This document shows, piece after piece, positions 25,501-36,643 of a stretch of 64,000 nt of DNA (the first letter of the stretch is position 1; every line of letters starts with the position of its first letter). The translations under genes and the position numbers were made by a program. The notes under the pieces are model-generated. The model searched no databases. It was given only the letters and a program-made list of their open reading frames with translations, and was not told the DNA's origin. The DNA comes from Purshia tridentata (lineage: Eukaryota > Streptophyta > Magnoliopsida > Rosales > Rosaceae), in NCBI GenBank assembly GCA_003254885.1, contig QANT01003443.1, positions 31,040 to 95,039 on the forward strand, in the 5' to 3' direction.

Positions 25501-28500
25501 GAGAATTGGATTTCTTATTTGCATGTGTTTGAAGCAACGAGAACACTGGATCGTGATATTTTTATGATGCTTTAGATTAGGGTTTCGGGAGATCAGAGTG
25601 AGTGGGACTGGCCTGAAGGATTATCGGCAACTGCCGGTCTGGTGAAATCTAGTGTGACTATGCCCAACGTATCCAATAACTCGTCTCATCTGGTTCATTC
25701 ATCTGGAGGTTCTGTGAGTTCTCGACAGTCTTTAGATGGTGTTGCGCTATCAAAGAACCTTCTTACAAATCAAAGGAACATTCAGGATGGTAATAACCTT
25801 TCTTTCAAGGGTTTGACTGGCACTCCGCATAGCAATTTGCATATTATGGCAGATAACCTTATAATGGAGCGTGCCATGTCAACGTCAAAGTTAGTTGGTA
25901 GTGGACTGCAAGATGGTTGTCAGTCCATTTCTGCTTACATTGAATCAATGAACAACAGAAATCCATCTATTATTCACCCCTCTTCGCAGGATCAAAGGAT
26001 CATTGGTAAAGAATCAAACTTTTGCAGAATTCAAAATGCAAGGGATGGTGGCTTCTGGGATGCTGCAACTTCAAATATTGAGCTGAGGCTTGGTCAACCA
26101 TACCAGTTGAGTCAAACTTCAGGAAATTCAGATCTATCAGCCACAGGACCACAGCTGTTGGACACACTTGTAAATCCTCTGAAGTCTCTCTTCCCTGAAC
26201 AGATGATTCCTAATAGTGCGTCAAAGCTCTTCTTCTTATTCCCCCTTCTCCCCTAAAGCCTATTATCTATGGTGCATATTTTATTCTAAGATTAGATTCT
26301 CGTTTTCCCCCATCTATATTTTTATTTTTTATTTTATTTTTTTTGCAGTAGCCAATTGCAGGGAAGAGTTGAAATTTAGGCAGTCTCTTCATTTTCCTGC
26401 TGCCCCATCTAATCCCTGCCCAAAGAGAGATCAAAACCAGTTAAATCTTGGAAACAATGCATTTGTAATCAGTAATGCCATAGATGCTGCAAGAGTAGAG
26501 AAATCCAATTGCAACCTAGCCCAGGGTTCTGGGATTTCACTGCTTACTAATCTCAATGCTCCACCTGAGGATCATACGCGATCAAGAGCCAATAGTTATA
26601 TGTTCAATGTCACTGAGCATAGTATGCGAAATACACTACATTCTGAACCTCATTCTGCCAAGTATGACCTGGCTAATGTCCCTCAGAATGTATGTACTAG
26701 TGTAGAAAGGCAATTGGACATGAGTCGGTTGGGTTCCTGTAGGCTAATTGACAAGGCTGAAGGGGTGAGTTCTGTTGCTGATGATTCTCACCTTGCAAAG
26801 GATTTAGGGTTTAGAGTTCGTAAGGAGATGGAAATCTCAAGCTCTTTCAATGGATTGAGTGGAAGCAGTGATCCTCATTTCTTAACAGCACATAAAACAA
26901 GCTGCTACTCACATCAGTTGTCTGCTGTACCACCAGATGTACCTGATTCCTCAAAATATTCCATTTATCCCAATAAGGTTCTTTCCTTTGGAAATAGTGG
27001 ACAAGTTGATCATGCCAATCTTCAACCCTTGGCTTCATCTATAGGATCTGGGATAATTTTTCCATCACAGGCTGTCTCGAAAGGTATTCCTGTGAGTGCT
27101 TCAACCTATCAGATGCCGGCTTTTTGTAGAGAAGAGTTCATCAGGGTAAGCACTCATTTGCCTGATGATAATTTACGAGCTCATGCACTGAGGCAAGTGC
27201 TGGAGTTATCGAAGCAACAGCATGCATTGCCTTCCCTTCCCATGAACCGAGGCAAAGGAAGATTTGATTGCTCTTCTTATATGCAGCATTCTCTTGTTGA
27301 CACTTCAGCATCTGGGGAGCAAAGCCAAAAACTTAGTCTTAACAATAAACATGATGTTTTTGAAGCTAACATTAAATCAAACCAATCGGGTGTTACCTGT
27401 AAGTTTGGAAGTGATGAAGGTTTTTCTTCCTTGACTGGCAAGTGCAATGTTTGTTTTTTGACTATCAATGTAAAAGTTTGATTAAGCAGGAACCTTTGTT
27501 TTACTGTGGAATCTTACAATTAATTTGTGTTTGTTCAGGTGTTAACAGCTGTTGTCATTTATCAACATTTAAACAAGGAAATGCACTACAATTTAATGAA
27601 TTTGATCTGAAACATCAAATTGTTCCTCTTTGTAACGAGCATCCCTCACTGAGGTTAGTTTAGCATCTATAATGGCAAATTAGTTGTGGAGTTTTTACTT
27701 TTTTGTTCTGCATCACATTTTAATGGAATTTGGTGCTATCTTAATTTTTTGACTGGGTTGATATCACAAATGTTTCTTGAAACTTAAATTCAGTCAAATT
27801 TGATGACATCAAGTAAAAGTTTCAAGGTTTGAGAGTTCTTAAAAGATTACTTTGTACTTGGTAGAGATATAGAATGCAATTGGTTGTGAAGAAATTTGTT
27901 TTTATTGTCAGAAGGACTTGATCCATTGTGCCTTATCCTAATACGGATGTTGGAATTTTGGATTAGTGTTTCATCTATCGGTTTGGGGAATATTTTAATG
28001 ACTGGTCAAAGCCTTATATCTGTGTTTATAAATTGATTCCAATTGTCTTATGCATAATTGTGTGGGGGGAGGGATGGGGGATTTGGCCTTTATAAATTGG
28101 TGCCAGATTCCTGCATGGCAGGCTGCCAACTAGAGTTGGGAGTGTGATATTTTGTATGTACAAGTATATTTTTTTGTTTAATGGATTCACATTTGTAACT
28201 GCATGTGCGTGTCTGCCCTTGAAGAGGCTGAACCATGTTAGCAAATACTTAGCATGTTTAACTGTTTATAAGCTTGGCCACACTCCTGATCGTCCTTTGT
28301 TTTGGATATCGATTGTGCTCTGTTATGCCTTTTGGTTTACTGATGTACTTTCTTTTCACTGTGTTGGATATACAATATAGTTGGCCTTATTGAATCTCTC
28401 TGAGATTTTTCTTCCTTAATAATTATCTTATTCCTTTGTTGTTTGTGCCATAGCAGAAGTGGAAAGAACATCACTGAGCCTAGTGAGCATGAAAGATGCT

Positions 28501-31500
28501 GTCACAAAGTGCCCTATGATTATTTTCATGGCAGATGTGGTTGTGCATCCCACACAAATTGTTTAGGAAGGGATTTTGAGTCAAGAGTTGGAAGTTTTCC
28601 TAATGCCTTTAAGGAACAAATGGGAACAGCCAGTAGTAATAATGCCTTTAAGGAACAATTGGGAACAGCCAACGGTGCAGCATCTATGATATTTTCTCCA
28701 GAATGTTCCAACAACCGTATTGTTCCAAAGGACAAAACTGTTTCCTTAGATCACAGGGGAATACTGAATGGAAAATTACCCAAGAACAACATCTGTCATG
28801 CTTCTCAGTGGAGAGATGTGCCAAGTAAGGTTAAAGGGGTTTCGGATGTGACGCGTGTAGACCGTTTAGCTAATCTGTTTGATGCGAGACGACAAGATAG
28901 AGAGCAGCTTGGAAATACTTATGTTAAATGCTTCAGTGACACTGTGCAGATAGTGGACTCCTTGAAAGAGCATGAAATTTCTAATATTTCTTCTGGATGT
29001 TCTGCACCGGCTGTTACTCAGTCTTCAATTGAGGTTAACAATATGGATTCCTCAACTATTGATGCTGGGGATAATGGATGTGAAAGCAATCTTGCTGTCG
29101 ATGAAGGATCAGGCATTGATAAATCCTGGTCACCAGCACCTCAAAGTGAAAAAAGTGCTGAGTTGCTAACCTCTACTGGTAAGGCCAATTTGGGAAAAGT
29201 TGGATCGTCCAAGAATTTAAATCATCAATCATCATGTAGTCTTCTTGATAAGCTTAAGCTTTTAAATTCTTTGACATGGCGGAAAGGTCGAAATCAAATC
29301 CCAGATGGGCTTGCCCTTAATGAAAAAGACAAATGTGCCCAGAACTTTGAGAGAGATTTGAAAGCTGGAAAGAGAAAGAGAGAAATGGGATTGGAGATAT
29401 TGAATGCTTCATGCCCCACTTCAGGTCCTTCTCTAGTACAACAAGAAAACCCCAAATGTAATGGCACTGTTCAGTTTCCCTTCCGCCCATTAAAAAATTC
29501 GAAGATGCTTTTCCCATCGAGGAAATGGAGAAATCATAACTTTCGGAAAAAGAAACTTTCACGTAAAAGAGACCTGTGCAGACTGTATAATGACAATGAC
29601 AGAGAGGTGAATGATGTTTACCAGACAGAGCTAAACGGGGGCACTGACAACTGTGAAATTGCCGAAGTTTCCGGGGGGAAGAAATGTAAAAGGGATTTCA
29701 GTTCTAGTGCTTTTAAGCAGTTCCAGATAGAAGAACCAAGTCATGAAGGTGCTAGAAAAACAAAGTACAATTCCATAAATTGTTTGAAATCATCTTCTAT
29801 TCAGCAGGTGAATATTTTTTATAGGAAGGCAAGGCCAATAGTATGTGGAAAATATGGTGAAATAACTGATGGAAGTTTGAGTGGAAATATGTCAAAACCA
29901 GCAAAAATTGTTCCTCTCAGCAGGGTACTTAATTCTGCTAGAAGGTGCACTCTTCCAAAAAGTTGTAATCCTAAATCAGCTTCCATGAGGGAGTTGAAGA
30001 TGACAAACCCTGGTGGGGCTGTTGGATGCTCTGATGTATTCTATAATTTGAAGATAGATAAGGGCAACAAATGCCATAGTGCTACAGGTTGTGGTAAAAT
30101 AAAGGATACTTCCATGGAAAAAATGAAGAAAGAATGCTCCTGTGGAGATAAAAAATTCCATAAAGAGTTGTCATCATTGGAGAAACAGGGGGACGACCGA
30201 AGTGAAAAAGATCATAGTAGACTAGATGATGTTGCCCATGCTCAATTGAAGCTGAAGTCTAAGGAAATTCGCAAGCGCAGCATATATGACTTGACAGATA
30301 AAGGTAAAAATGATTTCTACTTTTATTGTCATTTTTATTTATTAATCTACAGTTGAATTATATTCTTTCCACTGAATAATAGAAATAATTTTTGGTTATA
30401 AATTATAATAGACCATTTGCGTGGCTACTTAATTCTCATTCTCTTGACATCTTATAAATTGCAATCTGTTTGAGTGCTGTTCATATACGTGATCAATTGT
30501 GTTTAAAAGGTAATTTGCGAAATAATTAAGAGTTACTTTTAATTAGGCAATGTGTTTACCTGGATTGTGTTATATAATTCTCTAAGTTCAAATATTTTTA
30601 TTATTTTGGTCTTTTTTTTTCCCTTATAACTTCATAATCTACATAAGTTTTTAGTATCAATTGTATTTACTTTCAAGAAGACATAAGGGAAATAGAAGGG
30701 AATTTCTGGATCGCCAAAGCAGCATAATGGAACGGAAGTATCACTTTTTGGAAAGTTTATCCTGGGTTTTAACTACGAGGCTGTAATCTGTCCAACAGTT
30801 TGATATTTGTCCTCTAGTACTATGCAAGGGCCAGTAATTTACAGTTTTCTGGAAGAACAATTGACGCATATTTTGCTGCCAGATTCTACTTCATTGTTCA
30901 TTGTTCCATAACTTGAGATACTTACATGCTCAATGACCTTTTCATATTGTGTTCTATTTCTTATGGCTGTTTGCTCTTGGCTCTATTTGTTTTACGCATA
31001 ATATTTGTTCATCAGGGAAAGATCCCAGCGTTGAAAGTTCTTTCCTTTTAAAGACAAATTGTCTGCCAGCAATGAAAGAGGGGAAACTTCTAAAGACTGG
31101 TGAAGATAGTAAGCTTGGACTGTGCCAATTTAGTGCTAAAAAGTGAGCCAGCAAATTGATGCCTCTAGTTATTTTCCTTTCAAAATTGTCTTTTATTATT
31201 TCTTGCAAGGAATCAGAAATAACAAGGTTCTGATTTGGCACCTTATCTAAATAGTGATTCTAAATTTGAATTATAAATAGTGATGATTAGTTTGTGAGTG
31301 GTTTTGGTTTTAACAAAGTCTTTGCAGTTCTACTCAAGAGCATCGGTGCCATTCTGATCTGGATTCAGATGCATTCTGCTGCGTCTGTGGTAGCTCAAAC
31401 AAAGATGAAACCAATAATTTACTAGAGTGTAGTCAATGTTCAATCAAAGTATGTGGCCATCTAGAGCATGTTCAACTTGAATTTCATCACAGTTTATCTT

Positions 31501-34500
31501 GTAATAGTTCAGTGATATTGTGTAGTGTCTTGATGAACAGGTGCATCAGGCTTGTTATGGTGTCTCAAAATTACCTAAAGGCTGTTGGTGTTGCAGGCCA
31601 TGTCGGACCAGTTCAAAAGATATTGTAAGAGGAAGGATGCTAATATAATTTGTTTTTTTTTTTTTCAATCTTTTGTTTCTAGCCCACATTTTAGCCATTC
31701 ATAAGTTGCTTATTTTCTAGTGAGCTCACTTTTTAGAGTGCTGTTTTTGGCTTTATTTGTTTCTTTTTCAAATTCTTGTGAGCTAGTAATACATGTCAAC
31801 TTATTTCATGAGACGGGAGAGAGAGTGCAAGATGGATTTCTTTCCTCTTCAACTCTAATGTTCTTGTTTCCTTCATCTAGGTTTGTGTTCTTTGTGGTTA
31901 TGGTGGTGGTGCCATGACTCAAGCACTGCGGAGTCACATAATTGTGAAAAGCCTTTTAAGAGCTTGGAACATGGAAACAGAAAACAGACCTAAGGATAAA
32001 CTTTCTTCTGTTAAAACTTTACAAAAAGACTCGAGTGGATTTCATTGCTCTGGGTATGGACGTGAAGAAAATTCTTCCTTTTTTGTGGTTCAACCTGAAA
32101 AAAGTCAGCCCTTGGCCTCAGCTGTGTGTAAAATGGGTATGTCCCACCAACTAGATATCATAGAGGATTTCCCTTGTGTTAGTAAGATAAAGGTACATAA
32201 CAGCATTACTGCGGGATTACTTGATTCGGCAACTAAGCAGTGGGTTCATATGGTTTGTGGGCTTTGGACTCCTGGAACACGATGCCCGAATGTTGACACC
32301 ATGAGTGCTTTTGATGTATCTGGTGCTCCACGTCCTAGAGCAGATGTGGTAAGCACTAAAATCCATAATTTGAGGCAAAAATAGACATATAAATACTGAT
32401 ATAGGATGTCAATGAAGAGTTCTTTGGTTTGGAAGTGGGTTTATGATCTGTAATAAATGGCATGTGTTTGGTGTAAGTTATGTAATATGTGAAGTAGTGG
32501 AGTTTATTCTCTATAGGGTTGGACATTAAAACCCTTGTTCATTATTCTATTTTCCAGGTTTGCTGTATGTGTAAACGAGCAGGTGGCTCATGTATACGAT
32601 GCAGGGTTGCAAATTGTTCTGTTCGATTTCACCCTTGGTGCGCTCATCAAAAGGTCTCGACTCTTTCCAAGTTGTTGAAACTTACATTCACACAATATTC
32701 ATGACCTTTGTTATTTCCCAACTGCTAAAACATTTCCATAGATGTGACATAAAAATATGGAACTTTGAACCTTGTAATCTTATGGTAGATTAATTTTGAC
32801 TTTTCATTTTTGCTTGATTCCAAGATAATGCTGTTAGGCTTAAATTGGTATTGTCAAGCTCACAAGTGTCAACCTGTCATGCTTAATCTACTAACGTTTT
32901 TCTTCAACTTAGGCCATTGGTGCTACTTTAGTAGGCAATTTAGGTTACTAGCACTGTAATGCTTTAATATAAATTCTTGAGCACACGTCCTTAAACCTAT
33001 TTTATAGTGTCGTTGCTTGTCTTTTGTCAGATGATTAAAACATTATTGAATATGTGCATTTGTATGTTATCCTACCCGTTGATGAGTTGATGAACGTCAT
33101 CTTTGATCATGTAAAGTAAATTTATTATTTTGGTCATAAAGGATTCCATATCTGTCATGTAAACTGAAAAGTACCTTATTTGTATGTTATCTAATCTAAT
33201 CATAATTAATTTTCATGTTTGGTGAATATTCTTTGTGTTAAATCATTAAATGAAGATTGTTTCTGATTGGGCTTTGGGTTGCATTCATATTTATTGGTTG
33301 GATAGTTTCTATTTGAAGTGGCTAATTATTTTCCTTGATATTGTTGCTCTAGTGATGTTTTTTCGAATCTTTTAACTTTTCGTCATAGTTTTATATATTT
33401 CCCATATTATAAAAAGTTCAACATCCTTTGCTGCAGATGTTGAAATATTGTGTTTTTTGTCATTGGTTTTCTTCTGGATGCCCCTTTCAGGGTCTGTTGC
33501 AAAGTGAGGTTGAAGGTGTTGACAATGAAAAAGTCGGCTTTTATGGAAGATGTTTGCTTCATGCTACACATACCATGTGCGGAATGGACCCTGTTAACAC
33601 TGAAGCTGGTTGTATGGAGGAAGAGGAATCAAAGTGTGCTAGAACTGAAGTATTTTGACATTTCTTTGACGCTTTTCAATTCTTGCATTTTTCTTTTGTT
33701 ATTGTATGTGTGTAAGGTGTCATTGGGATACCTAAAGACGGAGGAATTCAATACTATTCTTTTCTAATTTGCTTTTTCTTTGGTTTTTGATTGTGTGTAG
33801 GGTTACAAGGGCCGTAATCGTGATGGCTTCATGCATAATCATTATGGTCAATCAAGGGGCAATGGTGGATGCCTTGTTCCTCAGGAGCAGTTAAATGCTT
33901 GGGTTTATATTAATGGGCAGAAGTCATGCACACCGGGAGTTCCGAAGCTGCCAATATCGGATATAGAGCATGATTGTCGAGTATGTTCATGAGGCTGCTT
34001 TACTCATAATTGTATTTGGTTATTGAATTTGCATTTGTAGAAAATGTGATGTCATAAAATTATATGGCTACATTTCTGAGTTTACCATTTTAAGACCACT
34101 TAACCATATAGCTTTTCCTGTCATTTGCAGAAAGAATATGCACGTTATAAGCAAGCAAAGCGTTGGAAACAGCTTGTAGTATACAAGTCAGGCATACATG
34201 CCCTTGGTCTTTACACATCTCGGTTCATTCCCCGCAGTGAAATGGTTTGACATTCTTATCTTATCATTAAAGACAGAAGCACATACTTTTCTATGATTGC
34301 AAATATGATGTATACTTATGCTTTTGTAGGTTGTTGAGTATGTTGGAGAGATTGTGGGGCTACGTGTCTCCGATAAAAGGGAAAATGAATATCAATCTGG
34401 AAAAAAGCTTCAGTACAAGAGTGCTTGCTACTTCTTCAAGATAGATAAAGAGCATATTATTGATGCTACATGCAAAGGAGGGATTGCTCGTTTTGTCAAC

Positions 34501-35357
34501 CATTCCTGCATGGTAATTGTCTCTTCTTGAGTTTGAGTTGGGTATGCTTAGAGTTTTTGCCATAACATCATTACCAACTCCAAAACTTACATCCTTTGAT
34601 TGACTTGTAATCCAGATGTTGCTGGGTTTCTTGTCAAGCACTGAGCCAAATTCTTTCTCTCTCTTTGTTTCTTCTTTTTTTTCAAAGAAGGAAGCTTGTT
34701 TACCGGGGCCTATTAATTTATTCACTAGAAATTTTAGGAAGCAGTTTTGTCTGAGCACCAAAAGAACCAAAAATTTTGAAGCTGATTGATTTATTTTTGG
34801 ATGTTACAGCATTTGGCTTTCCTGAGTTTGTGTAAAGATACTTGTAGAGTGATTTCTTACCATTTTGTATTTCACTTCAGTTTTCTTATTTTGTTATTGA
34901 TTTGCCTGACCAGCCAAATTGTGTTGCCAAAGTGATATCTGTGAGGAATGAAAAGAAGGTAACTTCAAATGCTGTTATGATACTACAAATTTTTTCTTCT
35001 CTCTTTTAAAGTATCGTTTTGTTCATATATAAATTGAGAGTTTGAAAAATGGGTATGACTGGCCACTAGAGTTATCCTAATTATTGTGAGCCTAAGTGTA
35101 CCATATAATTTGCTAGGACAGCCCGAGTGAATTCTGTATTTTTCAAAATGGAGAATTCACATTGTGTAATCAATAGTGTATTTTCAGCGTTGGGAGTACT
35201 CACTGAATTTTCCAATTTCCAGGTTGTATTTTTTGCAGAGAGGGACATTTTTCCTGGAGAAGAAATAACATATGACTACCATTTTAACCATGAGGATGAA
35301 GGTAAGAAGATTCCATGTTTTTGCAATTCAAAGAATTGCAGGCGCTACTTGAATTGA
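22586..35357 (+). CDS. Trithorax-type PHD/ePHD/SET histone H3K4 methyltransferase-like protein
   Basis: Nineteen exons: 22586-22678, 23404-24067, 24176-24264, 24377-24475, 25576-26215, 26349-27437, 27539-27653, 28457-30303, 31016-31142, 31328-31448, 31541-31624, 31881-32348, 32558-32653, 33491-33649, 33801-33980, 34131-34244, 34330-34512, 34914-34958 and 35223-35357. They sum to 6,348 bases, about 2,115 residues. The N-terminal two thirds are low-complexity apart from a Cys/His module near 260-315 (GVVCSCHCFHM, FCEHSGL). A PHD finger follows (about 1605-1652), then an extended PHD (about 1657-1880). The SET domain has RFVNHSCMPNC and GEEITYDY, and a post-SET CFC-x4-C motif ends the protein. 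Catalytic motifs are intact. I saw no PWWP or FYRN/FYRC domain, unlike ATX1/2. Target H3K4 is inferred from the MLL-like SET. Confidence 0.9.
24581..24622. repeat. (TG)n alternating purine-pyrimidine tract in SET gene intron 4
   Basis: From 24581 to 24606 every step alternates pyrimidine and purine (TG repeat running into CATGCGCA). After one phase break it continues to about 24622. It lies roughly 100 bases after the exon 4 donor. Confidence 0.85.
28602..28679 (+). repeat. 39-bp in-frame tandem duplication inside exon 8 of the SET gene
   Basis: Two consecutive 39-base units (28602-28640 and 28641-28679) encode NAFKEQMGTASSN and NAFKEQLGTANGA. The length is a multiple of three, so the frame is kept. 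It lies in the disordered region, far from the catalytic domain. Confidence 0.93.
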
Positions 35358-36643
35358 GATGATGTATTTAGTTCTTGTTAAATATTGTAAATTACTGTGG
35401 GAACACCATCAATCTATCCATTGTCAATCTTTGAGCATGTGAGATGTCATTCGAAAGATGCCCTGCTGTTTTTGTATGGTGGTACCGAAGCTTAAATGCA
35501 TTCCCTATTTGTTTTTTTTTGTTTTTTGTTTTTCGGCTAGCATTCCTGATTTTTTGAAAAAAAACAAAAAACAAAATGCTTCTGAAAAATACAATGTGCT
35601 TGAGAAATTTCATTGGTCAAGAGCGTGCCACTAATCTTCTGGTGGTTCTCTGTTGTACACATGCATATCAACCATCATGGGAATCAGTATTGTCGGTTTA
35701 AATCTCGATTCTATTGAATCAGTCATTTGACACTTCATCAAAAAATTAAAAAGAATCAATCGTCCAAAGCTTTCTTCAAAAAATAAAAAGAATATGTTGT
35801 AAAGTTATATTGATTTATGTACTACTAAATTACTATCGTCTGTTATAATTTTCATATTCATTTTTTTTTTCCAAAAAAATAATGAAAGTTGGAATTATGT
35901 GTTATTAAGGAAATTAAATTTCCGAGTATTTGGTAATATGCTCTATTTTTAAAATGAGTACTAATAAAAAATAATTTCGTTTTGCAAATTAAAGTATGGA
36001 TTAGAATATGAGCGATTTACAATTTTTGGATAGATTGGTTATCATAGTGGAATAGGAATATTTTATGCATGACAAAAACATAATATCAAGAGGTTGGATT
36101 GTGAGTTGCTTTTGCAAATTTTCATTAAAGCATTGTTGGATAGAGTTGTTTACATAATTTGGCCCATACACCGACCCTGGGCTTATTAATTTAACTTAGT
36201 CCAGCCCAAGCAAACCAAAAATGGGTCAAGCTATGCAGAGCTTGGGCCTCATCAAGATAACTGAAATAATGCTGTAACAGAAAAAAGTAACGAACCATTT
36301 TTTTTTCGATCACAAAGTGACCGCAAACACTCGTCCATTTCATACATCACTAAGCCTACTATTTTTAGTTCTTCCACCATAAACCACACTATGCAGGAGT
36401 TTTATATAGAGCTGCAAGCTTCACAGAATGTAAGAGTGCTGTGCTGAATTTCACACCCATAAGACCACAATAAGGGCATGTGTCCTCCAACCGATTTCTA
36501 GAGTGAGACATAAAATGTGCAACCCAATTTGGTAGTGAATCATAAGCATTCACAAAATTCTTCGTAAATGGCTTCTGTAAGAAACGTGGCACAACTTCGT
36601 ATCTACATCAGTGTCTACATCAGCTCCAACCAGCTCTTACCTG
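35358..36643. other. Convergent intergenic region between SET gene and HPAT gene
   Basis: Both genes end here. The start is the SET gene 3' UTR, including an imperfect T-run/A-run inverted repeat near 35512-35577. The rest is AT-rich. The minus-strand open frame at 36389-36592 shows no family resemblance and probably lies in the HPAT 3' UTR. Nothing else seen. Confidence 0.6.
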
